A program made the position numbers and the translations under genes. Positions 34,541-44,363 of a stretch of DNA of 64,000 nucleotides are shown here, piece after piece. The notes under the pieces were generated by a model that saw only the letters and a list, made by a program, of their open reading frames with translations, was not told where the DNA came from and made no database searches. The stretch covers positions 682,001-746,000 of the forward strand of contig NZ_BAABWX010000001.1 of NCBI RefSeq assembly GCF_040364665.1, read 5' to 3'. The stretch's first letter is position 1. Each line of letters starts with the position of its first letter. This stretch comes from Cognatishimia sp. WU-CL00825. Lineage in GTDB: Bacteria > Pseudomonadota > Alphaproteobacteria > Rhodobacterales > Rhodobacteraceae.

Positions 34541-35908
34541 ATGGACGGCACCGTTCTTGTTGCAGATGACGATCGTACAATTCGCACCGTTTTGACTCAG
34601 GCTTTGACCCGGGCGGGCTGCAAAGTTCACGCCACAAGCTCTTTGACCACGCTGATGCGTTGGGTCGACGAGGGCAAAGGTGATGTGGTGATCACCGATG
34701 TGATGATGCCTGACGGCAATGGCTTGGAAATGCTGCCAAAAATCGCTGAAGACCGTCCCGGATTGCCGGTGATCGTCATTTCAGCGCAGAACACCATTAT
34801 GACGGCAATTCAGGCGGCCGAGGCAGACGCTTATGACTATTTGCCAAAGCCTTTTGATCTGCCTGATCTTATGAAGCGGACTGGCAAGGCGCTCAGCGAA
34901 AAGCGTCGGTCATCGGCACCTGCGCAGGGTGCGGAAGATGCACGGCCTGAAGAGCTGCCATTGGTGGGACGCACTCCGGTGATGCAAGCGCTGTACCGGG
35001 TTGTCGCGCGCGTGATGAACACGGATTTGCCGGTTTTGATTTCGGGAGAATCAGGTACTGGTAAATCGCTGATTGCCAAAGAAATTCACGACTTTTCAGA
35101 CCGTCGCAGCATGCCGTTTGTCACGGTGACCGGCGCTGATATTGCTGATTTGGAAGGGCCAGCGCGCGTCATGGCTCGTGCCAAGGCCGGCACGATCCTG
35201 TTTGATGAAGTTTCTGATCTGAGCGAGGAAATTCAGGCGCGTATCGTGCGTATGATTGACAATCCGGGCGACAACGCGCCGCGTTTTATGGCCACCAGCC
35301 AGAACGATCTGATGGATGCGGTGGAAAAAGGCACAGTGCGTCAGGATTTGTTTTATCGGTTAAACGGTGCGGCGTTGCATGTGCCAAGTTTGCGCGAACG
35401 TGTGGATGATATCCCGCTGCTGGTTGATCATTTCCTATCGCGGTCCGAACGGGATGGGGCACCGTTGCGCCTGTTTTCCGCCGAGGCGCGCGAGTTGTTT
35501 CGCGCTTACAGCTGGCCGGGCAATGTGCGTCAGCTGGAAAATGCCGTCAAACGCTTGGTTCTGACCTCGCGCAGTGAGGAAATCACCAGATCAGAAGCGG
35601 AATCTGTGCTGGGTAGCCAGCCCGAAGCTGTGCCTCTGTTGGGCGGCAGTGAAAGCGAAAAATTGTCTGGATCTGTTGAGCGACATTTGCGGCGCTATTT
35701 TGATTTGCATGGCAATATGTTGCCGCCGCCGGGGCTTTATGCGCGAATCCTACGTGAAATAGAGGCACCGCTGATCGAGATTGCATTGGATGCCACCGGC
35801 GGAAATCAGGCAAAATGCGCGGATTTATTGGGTATTAACCGAAATACTTTGCGTAAGAAGATCACTGATCTGGATATTCACGTGACACGCCGCCGCAAGT
35901 TGATGTAA
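34541..35908 (+). CDS. ntrC: NtrC response regulator lacking the GAFTGA loop
   Basis: The 455-residue protein has a receiver domain (phospho-Asp53 in [13 protein letters not shown]), an AAA+ domain with Walker A GESGTGKS (169-176) and Walker B TILFDEV (218-224), and a C-terminal Fis-type HTH ([12 protein letters not shown]). Between the Walker motifs only about 42 residues occur, and no GAFTGA or similar loop is present. That loop contacts sigma-54, so this NtrC should activate sigma-70 promoters, as shown for Rhodobacter capsulatus NtrC. ntrY follows after 40 bases. Confidence 0.95.
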   Translation: MDGTVLVADDDRTIRTVLTQALTRAGCKVHATSSLTTLMRWVDEGKGDVVITDVMMPDGNGLEMLPKIAEDRPGLPVIVISAQNTIMTAIQAAEADAYDYLPKPFDLPDLMKRTGKALSEKRRSSAPAQGAEDARPEELPLVGRTPVMQALYRVVARVMNTDLPVLISGESGTGKSLIAKEIHDFSDRRSMPFVTVTGADIADLEGPARVMARAKAGTILFDEVSDLSEEIQARIVRMIDNPGDNAPRFMATSQNDLMDAVEKGTVRQDLFYRLNGAALHVPSLRERVDDIPLLVDHFLSRSERDGAPLRLFSAEARELFRAYSWPGNVRQLENAVKRLVLTSRSEEITRSEAESVLGSQPEAVPLLGGSESEKLSGSVERHLRRYFDLHGNMLPPPGLYARILREIEAPLIEIALDATGGNQAKCADLLGINRNTLRKKITDLDIHVTRRRKLM

Positions 35909-35948
35909 AACTGCCACATAGCGTGGCGAATGGGACGCATGTTCTAGT

Positions 35949-38270
35949 TTGACCACTAAATATGGCGGTACGTCGCGTTTGCGACACAAAATCAATTGGG
36001 GGCTGCGGGTGACTACCCGGGCAAAAACAACACATTGGGTCCGCCTCAGGCGGTTGCAACGTCAAAGACGCTTGCAGAATTTTGCGACCTTCGGGTTGGT
36101 TGTGCTTGGGCCCATTCTGGCCCTCGCAACATTTCTGATTATGGGTCCGTTTGACCGCGGCGCAACGACAGTGTCTTTGCGGTCAATTCTGCTGGCGGAT
36201 TTTGTCTATGTGTTGCTTGTAGCTGCTTTGGTGCTGCAGCGTGTGGCACGTATGATCGCCTCGCGCAGGGCCAAATCAGCAGGGTCCCGCCTGCACATGC
36301 GCTTGACCGGAGCCTTTGCGTTGATGGCTTTGGTGCCAGCCGTCACCGTGGCTATTTTTGCCGGATTAACCATCAATATTGGCCTAGAAGGCTGGTTTTC
36401 GGAACGGGTAAGCCGGGTGGTGGGCAGTTCTGTCTCGGCCGCGCGCGCCTATGAAGAAGAGCACGTGCGAGACTTGGAATCTGATGCCAAGGCCGTCGCA
36501 GATTTTATCGAGGCCAGCAAATTTGCCCGGCGCACGATTTTTGCCGCGGGTGATTTTCGTGAATTGCTGAGTCAAGCCCAGTCGCAAAGCCAACGTGGAT
36601 TGCGCGAGGCCTTTATTGTGGATGGGGCCGGAGAATTACGCGCACGTGGCGACCGTTCCTATTTGTTTGACTTTGAGCAACCGGCCGAAGCGGATTTAAA
36701 CACCGCGTTTGAATCCGGCATTGCCATCATGCGTGATCTTGAGCAGGGCGAATTGCGGGCCTTGGTGCGACTGGATGGCTTTGTAGATCGGTTTGTTTAT
36801 GTCAGCCGCGACATCGATTCCCAAATATTTAGCCTGTTGGATGAAACTCAGGAAACCGCACAGCTTTATGCGCAGCTGGAAAACGAACGTGGGCGTGTGC
36901 TGTTTGAGTTTAGCCTTGTTTACATCGGTTTTGCAGTGATTTTGATATTGGCTGCGACCTGGATGGGGCTGTGGTTTGCTGAAAGGCTGTCGCGCCCGGT
37001 TGGCCGGTTGACAGGTGCAGCGCAACGGGTTGGGTCAGGTGATTTGGATTTGCAGGTCATCGAAGAAGATGGCGATGATGAAATTGCCATGTTGGGGCGG
37101 TATTTCAACCAGATGACGCGACAATTAAAGGGCCAACGCGAAACGCTGTTGGAAAATACCCGCCAAATCGAAGTGCGTCGCCGGTTGTTTGACTCGGTGC
37201 TAAGTTCGGTCACTTCAGGCGTTTTGGGGCTGGATGGCGACGGGCGTATTTCGTTTTTGAACCGCGCCGCAGAGCGTCTATTGGAAATGCCGGATGGCCG
37301 GCGCTTGGTGCCTTTAGCTGTAGCTGTCCCAGAATTTGGCGAGCTGTTTGATACGTTGATTGCAAGCGGCAACGAAGTTGTGCAGCAAGAAATCAAAGTG
37401 GTGCGCAACGGCAAATTGGAAAGCCTGTTGGTAACGATTTCCACCCGGCGCGCCGGAGACAACAATCTGGAAGGCTATGTTCTGGCCTTTGATGAAGTGA
37501 CGGATCTGGTGGCGGCGCAACGCATGGCGGCCTGGGGCGATGTTGCCCGCCGGATTGCCCATGAGATCAAGAATCCATTGACGCCCATTCAGTTGTCTGC
37601 AGAGCGGATCAAACGCAAGTTTTCGCCGCGTGTTGGCGATGACAGTGAAAAGCTTGAGCAGATGACAGATGTTATTATACGCCAGACAAATGACTTGCGT
37701 CGTATTGTGGATGAATTCAGCAAATTTGCGCGTATGCCAGAACCAGAGCGGCGGGACGTCGAGATTCGCCAGATTTTGGCTGACGCGGTGCTTTTGCAAG
37801 AGTCTGGCCAGCCAAATGTTAAATTTGTCAGTGACTTAGGCGATGATCCTGTGATGGCGCATGCAGATAACACGATGTTGTCGCAGGCGCTGACCAACCT
37901 TATCAAGAATGCGGGCGAAGCTATTGAAAGCCTTGAGAAAAAGGGAAAAATAGATGGTCTGGTGCCTGAGATTCAGATTTCCCTGACACGAGAGGAAGAG
38001 CAATGTGTCATTCGCATTGCGGATAACGGTATTGGTTTGCCTGAAAACAGGGCTCAACTGTTTGAACCCTATGTCACGACACGTGACAAAGGCACCGGTT
38101 TGGGGTTGCCGATTGTAAAAAAGATTATCGAAGAACATGGGGGCAGCCTGGCTTTGCTCGATGCGCCTGTTTTTGACGGAAATGCCCATTATGGGGCAAT
38201 GGCAGAGATCACTCTGCCGGTAACGAGTGTGGCGGATGCCAGTTCAGTTAATGAAAATGAGGCGGGGTGA
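35949..38270 (+). CDS. ntrY: Nitrogen/redox sensor kinase NtrY
   Basis: NtrY is the membrane sensor of the NtrYX system. The 773-residue protein has two helices near the N-terminus (about 43-90), a third near 121-146, a periplasmic domain, another helix (about 325-350), then HAMP, PAS and kinase domains. The H-box is [20 protein letters not shown] (about 538-557), and ATPase boxes NLIKNAGEA, DNGIGLP and GTGLGLP follow. The first in-frame start is a TTG at 35949; a GTG at 36009 is an alternative. It overlaps ntrX. Confidence 0.93.
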   Translation: MTTKYGGTSRLRHKINWGLRVTTRAKTTHWVRLRRLQRQRRLQNFATFGLVVLGPILALATFLIMGPFDRGATTVSLRSILLADFVYVLLVAALVLQRVARMIASRRAKSAGSRLHMRLTGAFALMALVPAVTVAIFAGLTINIGLEGWFSERVSRVVGSSVSAARAYEEEHVRDLESDAKAVADFIEASKFARRTIFAAGDFRELLSQAQSQSQRGLREAFIVDGAGELRARGDRSYLFDFEQPAEADLNTAFESGIAIMRDLEQGELRALVRLDGFVDRFVYVSRDIDSQIFSLLDETQETAQLYAQLENERGRVLFEFSLVYIGFAVILILAATWMGLWFAERLSRPVGRLTGAAQRVGSGDLDLQVIEEDGDDEIAMLGRYFNQMTRQLKGQRETLLENTRQIEVRRRLFDSVLSSVTSGVLGLDGDGRISFLNRAAERLLEMPDGRRLVPLAVAVPEFGELFDTLIASGNEVVQQEIKVVRNGKLESLLVTISTRRAGDNNLEGYVLAFDEVTDLVAAQRMAAWGDVARRIAHEIKNPLTPIQLSAERIKRKFSPRVGDDSEKLEQMTDVIIRQTNDLRRIVDEFSKFARMPEPERRDVEIRQILADAVLLQESGQPNVKFVSDLGDDPVMAHADNTMLSQALTNLIKNAGEAIESLEKKGKIDGLVPEIQISLTREEEQCVIRIADNGIGLPENRAQLFEPYVTTRDKGTGLGLPIVKKIIEEHGGSLALLDAPVFDGNAHYGAMAEITLPVTSVADASSVNENEAG

Positions 38271-38275
38271 TGCAG

Positions 38276-39676
38276 ATGGGCGATATATTAATCGTAGATG
38301 ACGAGCGCGATATTCGAGAGCTGATCTCGGATATTTTGGAAGACGAAGGCTATACAACGCGGATAGCGGGCACCAGTGACGAGGCCATGCAACAGGTCAC
38401 ATCTGAACAACCCGCGCTGATGATTTTGGACATTTGGCTGAAAGACAGCCAGATGGATGGCATCGACATTCTGAAAGCTGTGAAACGCGATTACCCGGAT
38501 GTGCCTGTTGTGATCATTTCCGGACATGGCAATATCGAAATTGCGGTGGCGGCTATCAAACAAGGCGCATATGATTTCATCGAAAAGCCCTTCAATATTG
38601 ATCAATTGCTGGTGGTTATTCGCCGCGCGATGGAAACCAGCCGTCTGCGGCAGGAAAATCACGCGCTTAAGCGTCAGGATAGCAAAGCCACTGATATGAT
38701 TGGCGAAAGTACTGCCTTTCGCACCTTGGTGTCGCAGCTTGATAAGGTGACAAAATCCAATGGCAGGGTGATGCTGCGCGGACCTGCGGGATCAGGCAAA
38801 GAGGTGGCGGCACGTTATATTCATGCCCATTCAAGCCGTGCCAGCGGGCCCTTTGTCACAGTGAATTGCGCCGGCGTTGAACCGGACCGGATGGAGGAGG
38901 TGCTGTTTGGCCGTGAAAGCGGTGAACGCGGTGTGGAACAAGGTTTGTTGGAACAGGCGAACGGTGGCGTCGTCTATTTTGACGAAGTGGCGGATATGCC
39001 GATTGGCACCCAGTCCAAAATTCTTCGAGTGTTGGTGGATCAAAGTTTTAGCCGTGTTGGCGGCAGCGACAATATTCGCGTTGATCTGCGGGTGATTTCC
39101 TCGACAAGTAAAGACCTTGAGGCAGAAATCGCCGCAGAGCGTTTTCGCCAAGAGCTATATCACCGGTTGAATGTTGTGCCAATTACAGTTCCGTCCTTGG
39201 CAGATCGACGCGAGGATATCCCTGAATTGGCCGCAGAATTCATCAAAGGATTCAATGAAAGTCAGGGCTTGCCAATGCGCGAGTTGACTGACGAGGCGAT
39301 TGCGTTGATGCAAACCATGAGCTGGCCGGGAAATGTGCGCCAGCTTAAGAACCTGATTGAACGGGTGCTTATTTTGGGTGACGGCTCTGGTCCGATCGAG
39401 GCGCGCGAATTGCCGGGCGACGAAGCGCCGTCAGCGGAAGAGGGGCGCGTGGTTCTGTCCGGTGCCTTGGCGACATTGCCGCTGCGGGAAGCGCGCGAGG
39501 CCTTTGAACGGGAATATTTGCTGACACAGATTAATCGGTTTGGCGGCAATATCAGCCGCACGGCGTCCTTTGTGGGCATGGAGCGCTCAGCGCTGCATAG
39601 GAAGCTGAAATCATTGGGGGTTGTGACCTCTAATAAGGCGGGTAGTCGCGTCGCAAGTGTGGATGAACCTGGCTAA
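38276..39676 (+). CDS. ntrX: Response regulator NtrX
   Basis: NtrX is partner of NtrY and controls nitrogen, respiratory or envelope genes in alphaproteobacteria. The product has a receiver domain (ILIVDDERDIREL; phospho-Asp in MILDIWLKD), an AAA+ domain (Walker A GPAGSGKEVAARY; Walker B GVVYFDEVADMP) and a Fis-type HTH. It has no GAFTGA loop, as is common for NtrX. The ATG at 38276 aligns with the family start and follows GGCGGGG; ATG 38270 and GTG 38267 are alternatives. About 466 residues. Confidence 0.94.
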   Translation: MGDILIVDDERDIRELISDILEDEGYTTRIAGTSDEAMQQVTSEQPALMILDIWLKDSQMDGIDILKAVKRDYPDVPVVIISGHGNIEIAVAAIKQGAYDFIEKPFNIDQLLVVIRRAMETSRLRQENHALKRQDSKATDMIGESTAFRTLVSQLDKVTKSNGRVMLRGPAGSGKEVAARYIHAHSSRASGPFVTVNCAGVEPDRMEEVLFGRESGERGVEQGLLEQANGGVVYFDEVADMPIGTQSKILRVLVDQSFSRVGGSDNIRVDLRVISSTSKDLEAEIAAERFRQELYHRLNVVPITVPSLADRREDIPELAAEFIKGFNESQGLPMRELTDEAIALMQTMSWPGNVRQLKNLIERVLILGDGSGPIEARELPGDEAPSAEEGRVVLSGALATLPLREAREAFEREYLLTQINRFGGNISRTASFVGMERSALHRKLKSLGVVTSNKAGSRVASVDEPG

Positions 39677-39748
39677 AACCTGCGCGAAGTATTTGACCGT
39701 CGCGACCAAGTCTGACACACCGAGGGACGGGATATTGCGGAGGCACCT

Positions 39749-41128
39749 ATGAAGGTCATCATTTGCGGAGCTGGTCAGGTTGGCTGGCAGATCGCGCGCC
39801 ATTTGGCGAACGAACGCAATGACGTCACGGTCGTTGACAGCAACGCTGATCTTGTGCGGCGTGCCACGGATACATTGGATGTTCAGGGGGTGGCTGGATT
39901 TGCCAGCTATCCAGACGTTCTGGATCGGGCAGGCGCGCGCGATGCGGATATGATCATTGCCGCCACGCATTCTGACGAAGTGAATATGGTGACCTGTCAG
40001 GTCGCGCATTCGGTTTTTAATGTGCCGCGCAAAATCGCACGCCTGCGGGCGCAATCTTATCTTAACGCGATCTATTCTGATTTGTACCGGCGCGATCACA
40101 TGCCGATTGAGGTGGTGATCAGCCCCGAGCGCGAAGTGGCGGCCGCGGCGTTGAAACGTCTTTCGGCCCCCTCGGCCTTTGACACAGAGTTTTTTATCGA
40201 CGGCAAAGTGCAGATGCTGGGCATCGCTCTGGATGATGAATGCCCAGTGGTGAACACGCCTTTGCGGCAACTGTCTGATTTGTTTACGACTTTGGAGGCG
40301 GTGGTTGTCGGAGTCCGCAGGGATGGTACGCTTTTTGCACCGGACGCGGGTGACCAGTTGTTTGTGAACGACGAAATCTATGTCATGACCAAGGTCGAAG
40401 ACGCCAAGCGCACACTAGAGATCTTTGGCAAAACTTCGACCAAACAAGAGCGCGTCATTTTGATTGGCGGTGGCAATGTTGGGCGTATGGTTGCCGAAGA
40501 ACTAGAGAAGCTGCCGGGCCGCGCCATACGTGCCAAGATGATTGAAAAAGACCGCGCGGTGGCAGAAGCCGCCGCCGAGGCGCTTGAACGCACTATTGTG
40601 TTGCATGGTGATGGTTTGGACGCAGCGTTGTTACGCGAAGCTGGCATCGAACGCGCCGACGCAGTTCTGGCGGTCACAGATGACGATAAAACCAATATTC
40701 TCAGTGCTGTACGGGCCAAGTCCCAGGGATGTCCAATGGCGATTGCACTGATCAATGACCCGACGTTAGTGCCCTTAATGGTGCCTTTGGGCATTGACGC
40801 GCATATCAATCCGCGCGGCACAACGGTGTCGTCGATCCTGCGCCATATTCGTCATGGGCGGGTGCGCGATGTGTATTCGCTCGGCGATGCAGAGGCAGAA
40901 ATCATCGAAGCTGAGGTGTTGTCGACCTCGCCAATTGCTGGCCAGCAGGTGCGCGATATTGATTTTCCCGAAGGCGTGTTGATTGGCGGACTTTTGCAAG
41001 GGGACACCGTGGTGAAACCCACTGGTTCAACCCGCGTTAACGAAGGTGATATCATCGCTTTGTTTGCGCTGGCAAAAGACATTGGCGAAGTGGAACGCCT
41101 GCTGCAAGTTTCGATCGATTATTTCTAG
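39749..41128 (+). CDS. trkA: Trk potassium uptake regulatory subunit TrkA
   Basis: TrkA is the peripheral NAD-binding subunit gating the TrkH K+ channel. The 459-residue protein has two RCK_N/RCK_C units: the first Rossmann motif at the start (MKVIICGAGQVGWQIARHLA), the second near residue 232 (VILIGGGNVGRMVAEELE). Each is followed by a TrkA-C domain. It sits between ntrX and trkH, spaced by 72 and 5 bases. Confidence 0.96.
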   Translation: MKVIICGAGQVGWQIARHLANERNDVTVVDSNADLVRRATDTLDVQGVAGFASYPDVLDRAGARDADMIIAATHSDEVNMVTCQVAHSVFNVPRKIARLRAQSYLNAIYSDLYRRDHMPIEVVISPEREVAAAALKRLSAPSAFDTEFFIDGKVQMLGIALDDECPVVNTPLRQLSDLFTTLEAVVVGVRRDGTLFAPDAGDQLFVNDEIYVMTKVEDAKRTLEIFGKTSTKQERVILIGGGNVGRMVAEELEKLPGRAIRAKMIEKDRAVAEAAAEALERTIVLHGDGLDAALLREAGIERADAVLAVTDDDKTNILSAVRAKSQGCPMAIALINDPTLVPLMVPLGIDAHINPRGTTVSSILRHIRHGRVRDVYSLGDAEAEIIEAEVLSTSPIAGQQVRDIDFPEGVLIGGLLQGDTVVKPTGSTRVNEGDIIALFALAKDIGEVERLLQVSIDYF

Positions 41129-41133
41129 CAGCC

Positions 41134-42657
41134 ATGGTCATTCGCATTCAAAACATGCCGTTGTTTCTGCAATTTGCGGGGGTGGCTGGCATTGCTATGT
41201 TTGTGCCAGCCATTTACGCGCTGACATTGCAAGATTACCTCGAGGCGCGTTCGTTTCTCTATGGCGGCTTGTTGATGCTGTTTGCGGTTTGCTTGGTGGC
41301 CATCGCGCTGGCGAATAACAAAAAGGACAAAGAGGAAAGGCTGCAAAACTATCTGTTGTCTTTGCTGATGGCCTATATTTTCCTGCCGGTTGCCTTGGCA
41401 TTTCCGTTTCACGAAGTTTTGCGCACCACAAGTTATCTGAACGCCTATCTTGATATGGTCAGCTGCCTGACGACCACAGGTTTGATATTATTTGAAGACC
41501 CTGACCGCTTGTCCCCGGCGCTGCATCTATGGCGCGCCATGGTTGGCTGGCTAGGCGGGTTGATGATGTGGATCGCGGCTGTTGCTGTATTTTCGCCGCT
41601 CAGCCTGGGTGGCTTTGAAGTGTCTGCCCGCAGCGATTTTGGAACGTTCAATGACCATGGCAGCCGGCTGGGGCGATTGGACGCCGGGCGGCGTTGGCGG
41701 CGCACGCTGGCACATCTTGCCCCGATTTATGCCGGTTTGACGGCCGTATTATGGGTGCTGTTGATGATCCTTGGCGAAGATCCCTTGGTGGGCATGAGCC
41801 ACGCGATGTCGGTTCTGGCGACCAGCGGCATTTCGGCTGTGGGCGGCATCGAGAACGCTCAGGCCGGGATTGGCGGCGAAATATTGATTTTCCTGTTTCT
41901 GTTTTTCGCCTTATCGCGCGAGACATTTTCGACCGATCTTGGGGCGACGCGCCGCGAAAGCCTGTTGAAAGATCCTGAGTTTCGATTTGGAATTTTGGTT
42001 GTCATTACAGTGCCTATGCTGCTGTTTATGCGCCATTGGATCGGCTCTATTGATGTCAACGAAGAAGAAAATATCACCGCTGCCCTGCACGCTGCCTGGG
42101 GGGCCATCTTTACGGTGATGTCGTTTTTGTCGACCACTGGATTTGAAAGCATGGACTGGCAGACCGCCCAAAACTGGTCTGGACTCGGCACACCGGGGTT
42201 GATCATGCTGGGATTGGCGATGATTGGCGGCGGGGTGGCGACAACAGCGGGGGGCGTCAAACTGTTGCGGGTCTATGCCTTGTACTTGCAGGGTCTGCGC
42301 GAGATGGAGCGACTTGTGCATCCAAATTCGGTCAGCGGATCTGGCGGACGCAAGCGCCGTATCCGCCGTCAGGGCGCGTTGATCGCCTGGGTGTTTTTCA
42401 TGCTGTTTGCTTTATCCATGACCGCGGTCACATTGGCAATCGCCGCCGCAGGAACCGGCATCGAACAAGCGCTGATCCTAGCGATCTCCGCCCTGTCAAC
42501 AACTGGACCCTTGGTGCAAGCCGCCTCTGAGGTCCCCATTGAAATTTTGGCACTGGGCCCTTGGGTGAAATTGGTTTTATGTGTGGCGATGATTTTGGGG
42601 CGGCTTGAAACTCTGGCAATTATTGCGCTTTTGTCGCCCAATCTATGGCGCAAATAG
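41134..42657 (+). CDS. trkH: Trk potassium transporter membrane subunit
   Basis: The 507-residue K+ channel-like transporter has four pore-loop repeats with recognisable filter segments: CLTTTGL, LATSGIS, FLSTTGFES and LSTTGPL. About ten helices span the inner membrane. It assembles with TrkA, encoded 5 bases upstream. The start at 41134 is likely, though nearby ATGs exist. The gene ends 128 bases before hfq. Confidence 0.95.
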   Translation: MVIRIQNMPLFLQFAGVAGIAMFVPAIYALTLQDYLEARSFLYGGLLMLFAVCLVAIALANNKKDKEERLQNYLLSLLMAYIFLPVALAFPFHEVLRTTSYLNAYLDMVSCLTTTGLILFEDPDRLSPALHLWRAMVGWLGGLMMWIAAVAVFSPLSLGGFEVSARSDFGTFNDHGSRLGRLDAGRRWRRTLAHLAPIYAGLTAVLWVLLMILGEDPLVGMSHAMSVLATSGISAVGGIENAQAGIGGEILIFLFLFFALSRETFSTDLGATRRESLLKDPEFRFGILVVITVPMLLFMRHWIGSIDVNEEENITAALHAAWGAIFTVMSFLSTTGFESMDWQTAQNWSGLGTPGLIMLGLAMIGGGVATTAGGVKLLRVYALYLQGLREMERLVHPNSVSGSGGRKRRIRRQGALIAWVFFMLFALSMTAVTLAIAAAGTGIEQALILAISALSTTGPLVQAASEVPIEILALGPWVKLVLCVAMILGRLETLAIIALLSPNLWRK

Positions 42658-42785
42658 CGAAAATTCGCTTTCTGAATACGGCTTTTGGACTGTTTTAGGG
42701 CTGGCATAATGTGGCCCGGCGTACCATACTCTGATCCAGACAAACTGCACCCGTGGCAAAAAACAAGAAAAAAGGTGAACAAGCT

Positions 42786-43025
42786 ATGGCTTCGGATCGA
42801 CAGAACCTTCAGGATGCATTCCTGAACCATGTACGCAAGACCAAGGTTCCGGTCACAATCTTCCTTATTAATGGCGTGAAATTGCAGGGTGTTATCACCT
42901 GGTTTGACAATTTCTGTGTGCTGTTGCGTCGCGATGGACAAAGCCAATTGGTTTATAAACACGCGATTTCAACCATAATGCCAGCGCAACCTATCAGCCT
43001 TTACGAGGGTGAAGACGCCTCTTGA
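42786..43025 (+). CDS. hfq: RNA chaperone Hfq
   Basis: Hfq is the ring-shaped Sm-like protein that pairs small RNAs with mRNAs. The 79-residue product contains [34 protein letters not shown] and the Sm2 motif [10 protein letters not shown]. The ATG at 42786 follows AAAGGTG; an in-frame GTG 33 bases upstream would add a lysine-rich leader but has no better ribosome site. The C-terminal tail is short, as in other alphaproteobacteria. The stop overlaps the hflX ATG (TGATG). Confidence 0.97.
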   Translation: MASDRQNLQDAFLNHVRKTKVPVTIFLINGVKLQGVITWFDNFCVLLRRDGQSQLVYKHAISTIMPAQPISLYEGEDAS

Positions 43026-44296
43026 TGGAACATGAAGAGCATGTCACCCGCGCGTGGGTGCTGCGACCAGAGCTAAAAAATCCAAACGCCAGACGTGAGG
43101 CCTCTTTCGCATTGGAAGAGGCCATTTCCTTGGCGCATGCCTTGCCCAATATGGACGTTATTGGGTCTGACATCGTGAAACTGCAAAAGCTGTTGCCGGG
43201 CATGTTGTTTGGCAAGGGTAAAATCGCCGAGCTTAAAGCCAAGTTTCAAGCCGAAGAGATCGAGCTTGTGCTGATTGACGGCTCGGTCACACCGGTTCAG
43301 CAGCGCAATCTTGAAAAAGAATGGGGCGTGAAACTGCTTGATCGCACGGCGCTGATCCTAGAGATTTTTTCTGATCGCGCCCGCACCCGCGAAGGTGTTT
43401 TGCAAGTCGAAATGGCGGCGCTGTCTTACCAGCGCACCCGGCTTGTTCGGGCCTGGACCCACCTGGAACGCCAGCGCGGCGGTTTGGGCTTTGTTGGCGG
43501 CCCTGGCGAAACCCAGATCGAAGCAGACAGACGGGCCATTGATGACCATTTGGTGCGCCTGCGCCGTCAGCTTGAAAAAGTTGTTAAAACCCGCGAGTTG
43601 CACCGCGATGCACGCGCCAAAGTGCCGTTTCCGATTGTGGCGCTTGTGGGTTATACCAATGCAGGTAAATCGACACTATTCAACCGGGTGACCGGGGCGG
43701 ATGTCTTGGCAAAAGACATGTTGTTTGCCACGCTTGATCCAACCATGCGGCGGCTTGAACTGGAAGAAGGCCCCGAGGTCATTCTTTCAGACACAGTGGG
43801 TTTCATATCTGACTTGCCGACAGAATTGGTGGCGGCTTTCCGGGCAACGCTCGAAGAAGTGCTAGCGGCTGATATCATCTTGCATGTGCGCGACATCTCG
43901 CATGATGAGTCAGATATTCAAGCCGAAGATGTCACTGAAATCCTCACCTCGCTTGGGGTGTCTGAGGACACGCCACAGCTTGAAGTGTGGAACAAAGTTG
44001 ATCTATTGCCAGAGGATATGGCGGAAGCGATGCAGGCCAAAGCCGCCCGCGAAGACGATATCTTTGCGATCTCGGCGATCACCGGCGCAGGTATCGATGA
44101 ATTGCTGGCAGAAGTTACAACGCGGCTGCAGGGCGATCTGATGGTGGACACGCTTGATTTGCCGTTTGCTGCGGGCAAAGAGCGTGCCTGGTTGTTTTCG
44201 GAAAATATCATCGAGCGCGAAGAGCAGACCGAAACCGGCTTTTTGATCACGGTGAAATGGACCCCGCGCCAGGCGGCGCAATTCAAAGCCCTCTGA
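43025..44296 (+). CDS. hflX: GTPase HflX (ribosome rescue/recycling)
   Basis: HflX binds the large ribosomal subunit and splits stalled or heat-damaged ribosomes. The 423-residue protein has an N-terminal glycine-rich nucleotide-binding region (GMLFGKGKIAELK, GGLGFVGGPGETQIE) and a G domain with the P-loop GYTNAGKSTLFN (about 206-217), DTVGFISDLP (G3) and NKVD (G4). The start overlaps the hfq stop by one base, so the two are translationally coupled. A strong terminator ends the operon. Confidence 0.96.
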   Translation: MEHEEHVTRAWVLRPELKNPNARREASFALEEAISLAHALPNMDVIGSDIVKLQKLLPGMLFGKGKIAELKAKFQAEEIELVLIDGSVTPVQQRNLEKEWGVKLLDRTALILEIFSDRARTREGVLQVEMAALSYQRTRLVRAWTHLERQRGGLGFVGGPGETQIEADRRAIDDHLVRLRRQLEKVVKTRELHRDARAKVPFPIVALVGYTNAGKSTLFNRVTGADVLAKDMLFATLDPTMRRLELEEGPEVILSDTVGFISDLPTELVAAFRATLEEVLAADIILHVRDISHDESDIQAEDVTEILTSLGVSEDTPQLEVWNKVDLLPEDMAEAMQAKAAREDDIFAISAITGAGIDELLAEVTTRLQGDLMVDTLDLPFAAGKERAWLFSENIIEREEQTETGFLITVKWTPRQAAQFKAL

Positions 44297-44325
44297 CTTC
44301 ACCTCTCTAAAAATACTCTCTTAAT

Positions 44326-44363
44326 AAATCGGGTGAACCTCTGGCTTCACCCGATTTTCTTTT
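44326..44363. terminator. Bidirectional terminator between hflX and penicillin acylase
   Basis: AAATCGGGTGAA (44326-44337) pairs with TTCACCCGATTT (44346-44357), with a TTTTCTTTT tail to 44363 for hflX. The last bases adjoin the acylase stop codon. A short AAAATACTCTC just upstream resembles the tail of the repeat at 7 kb. Confidence 0.9.
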
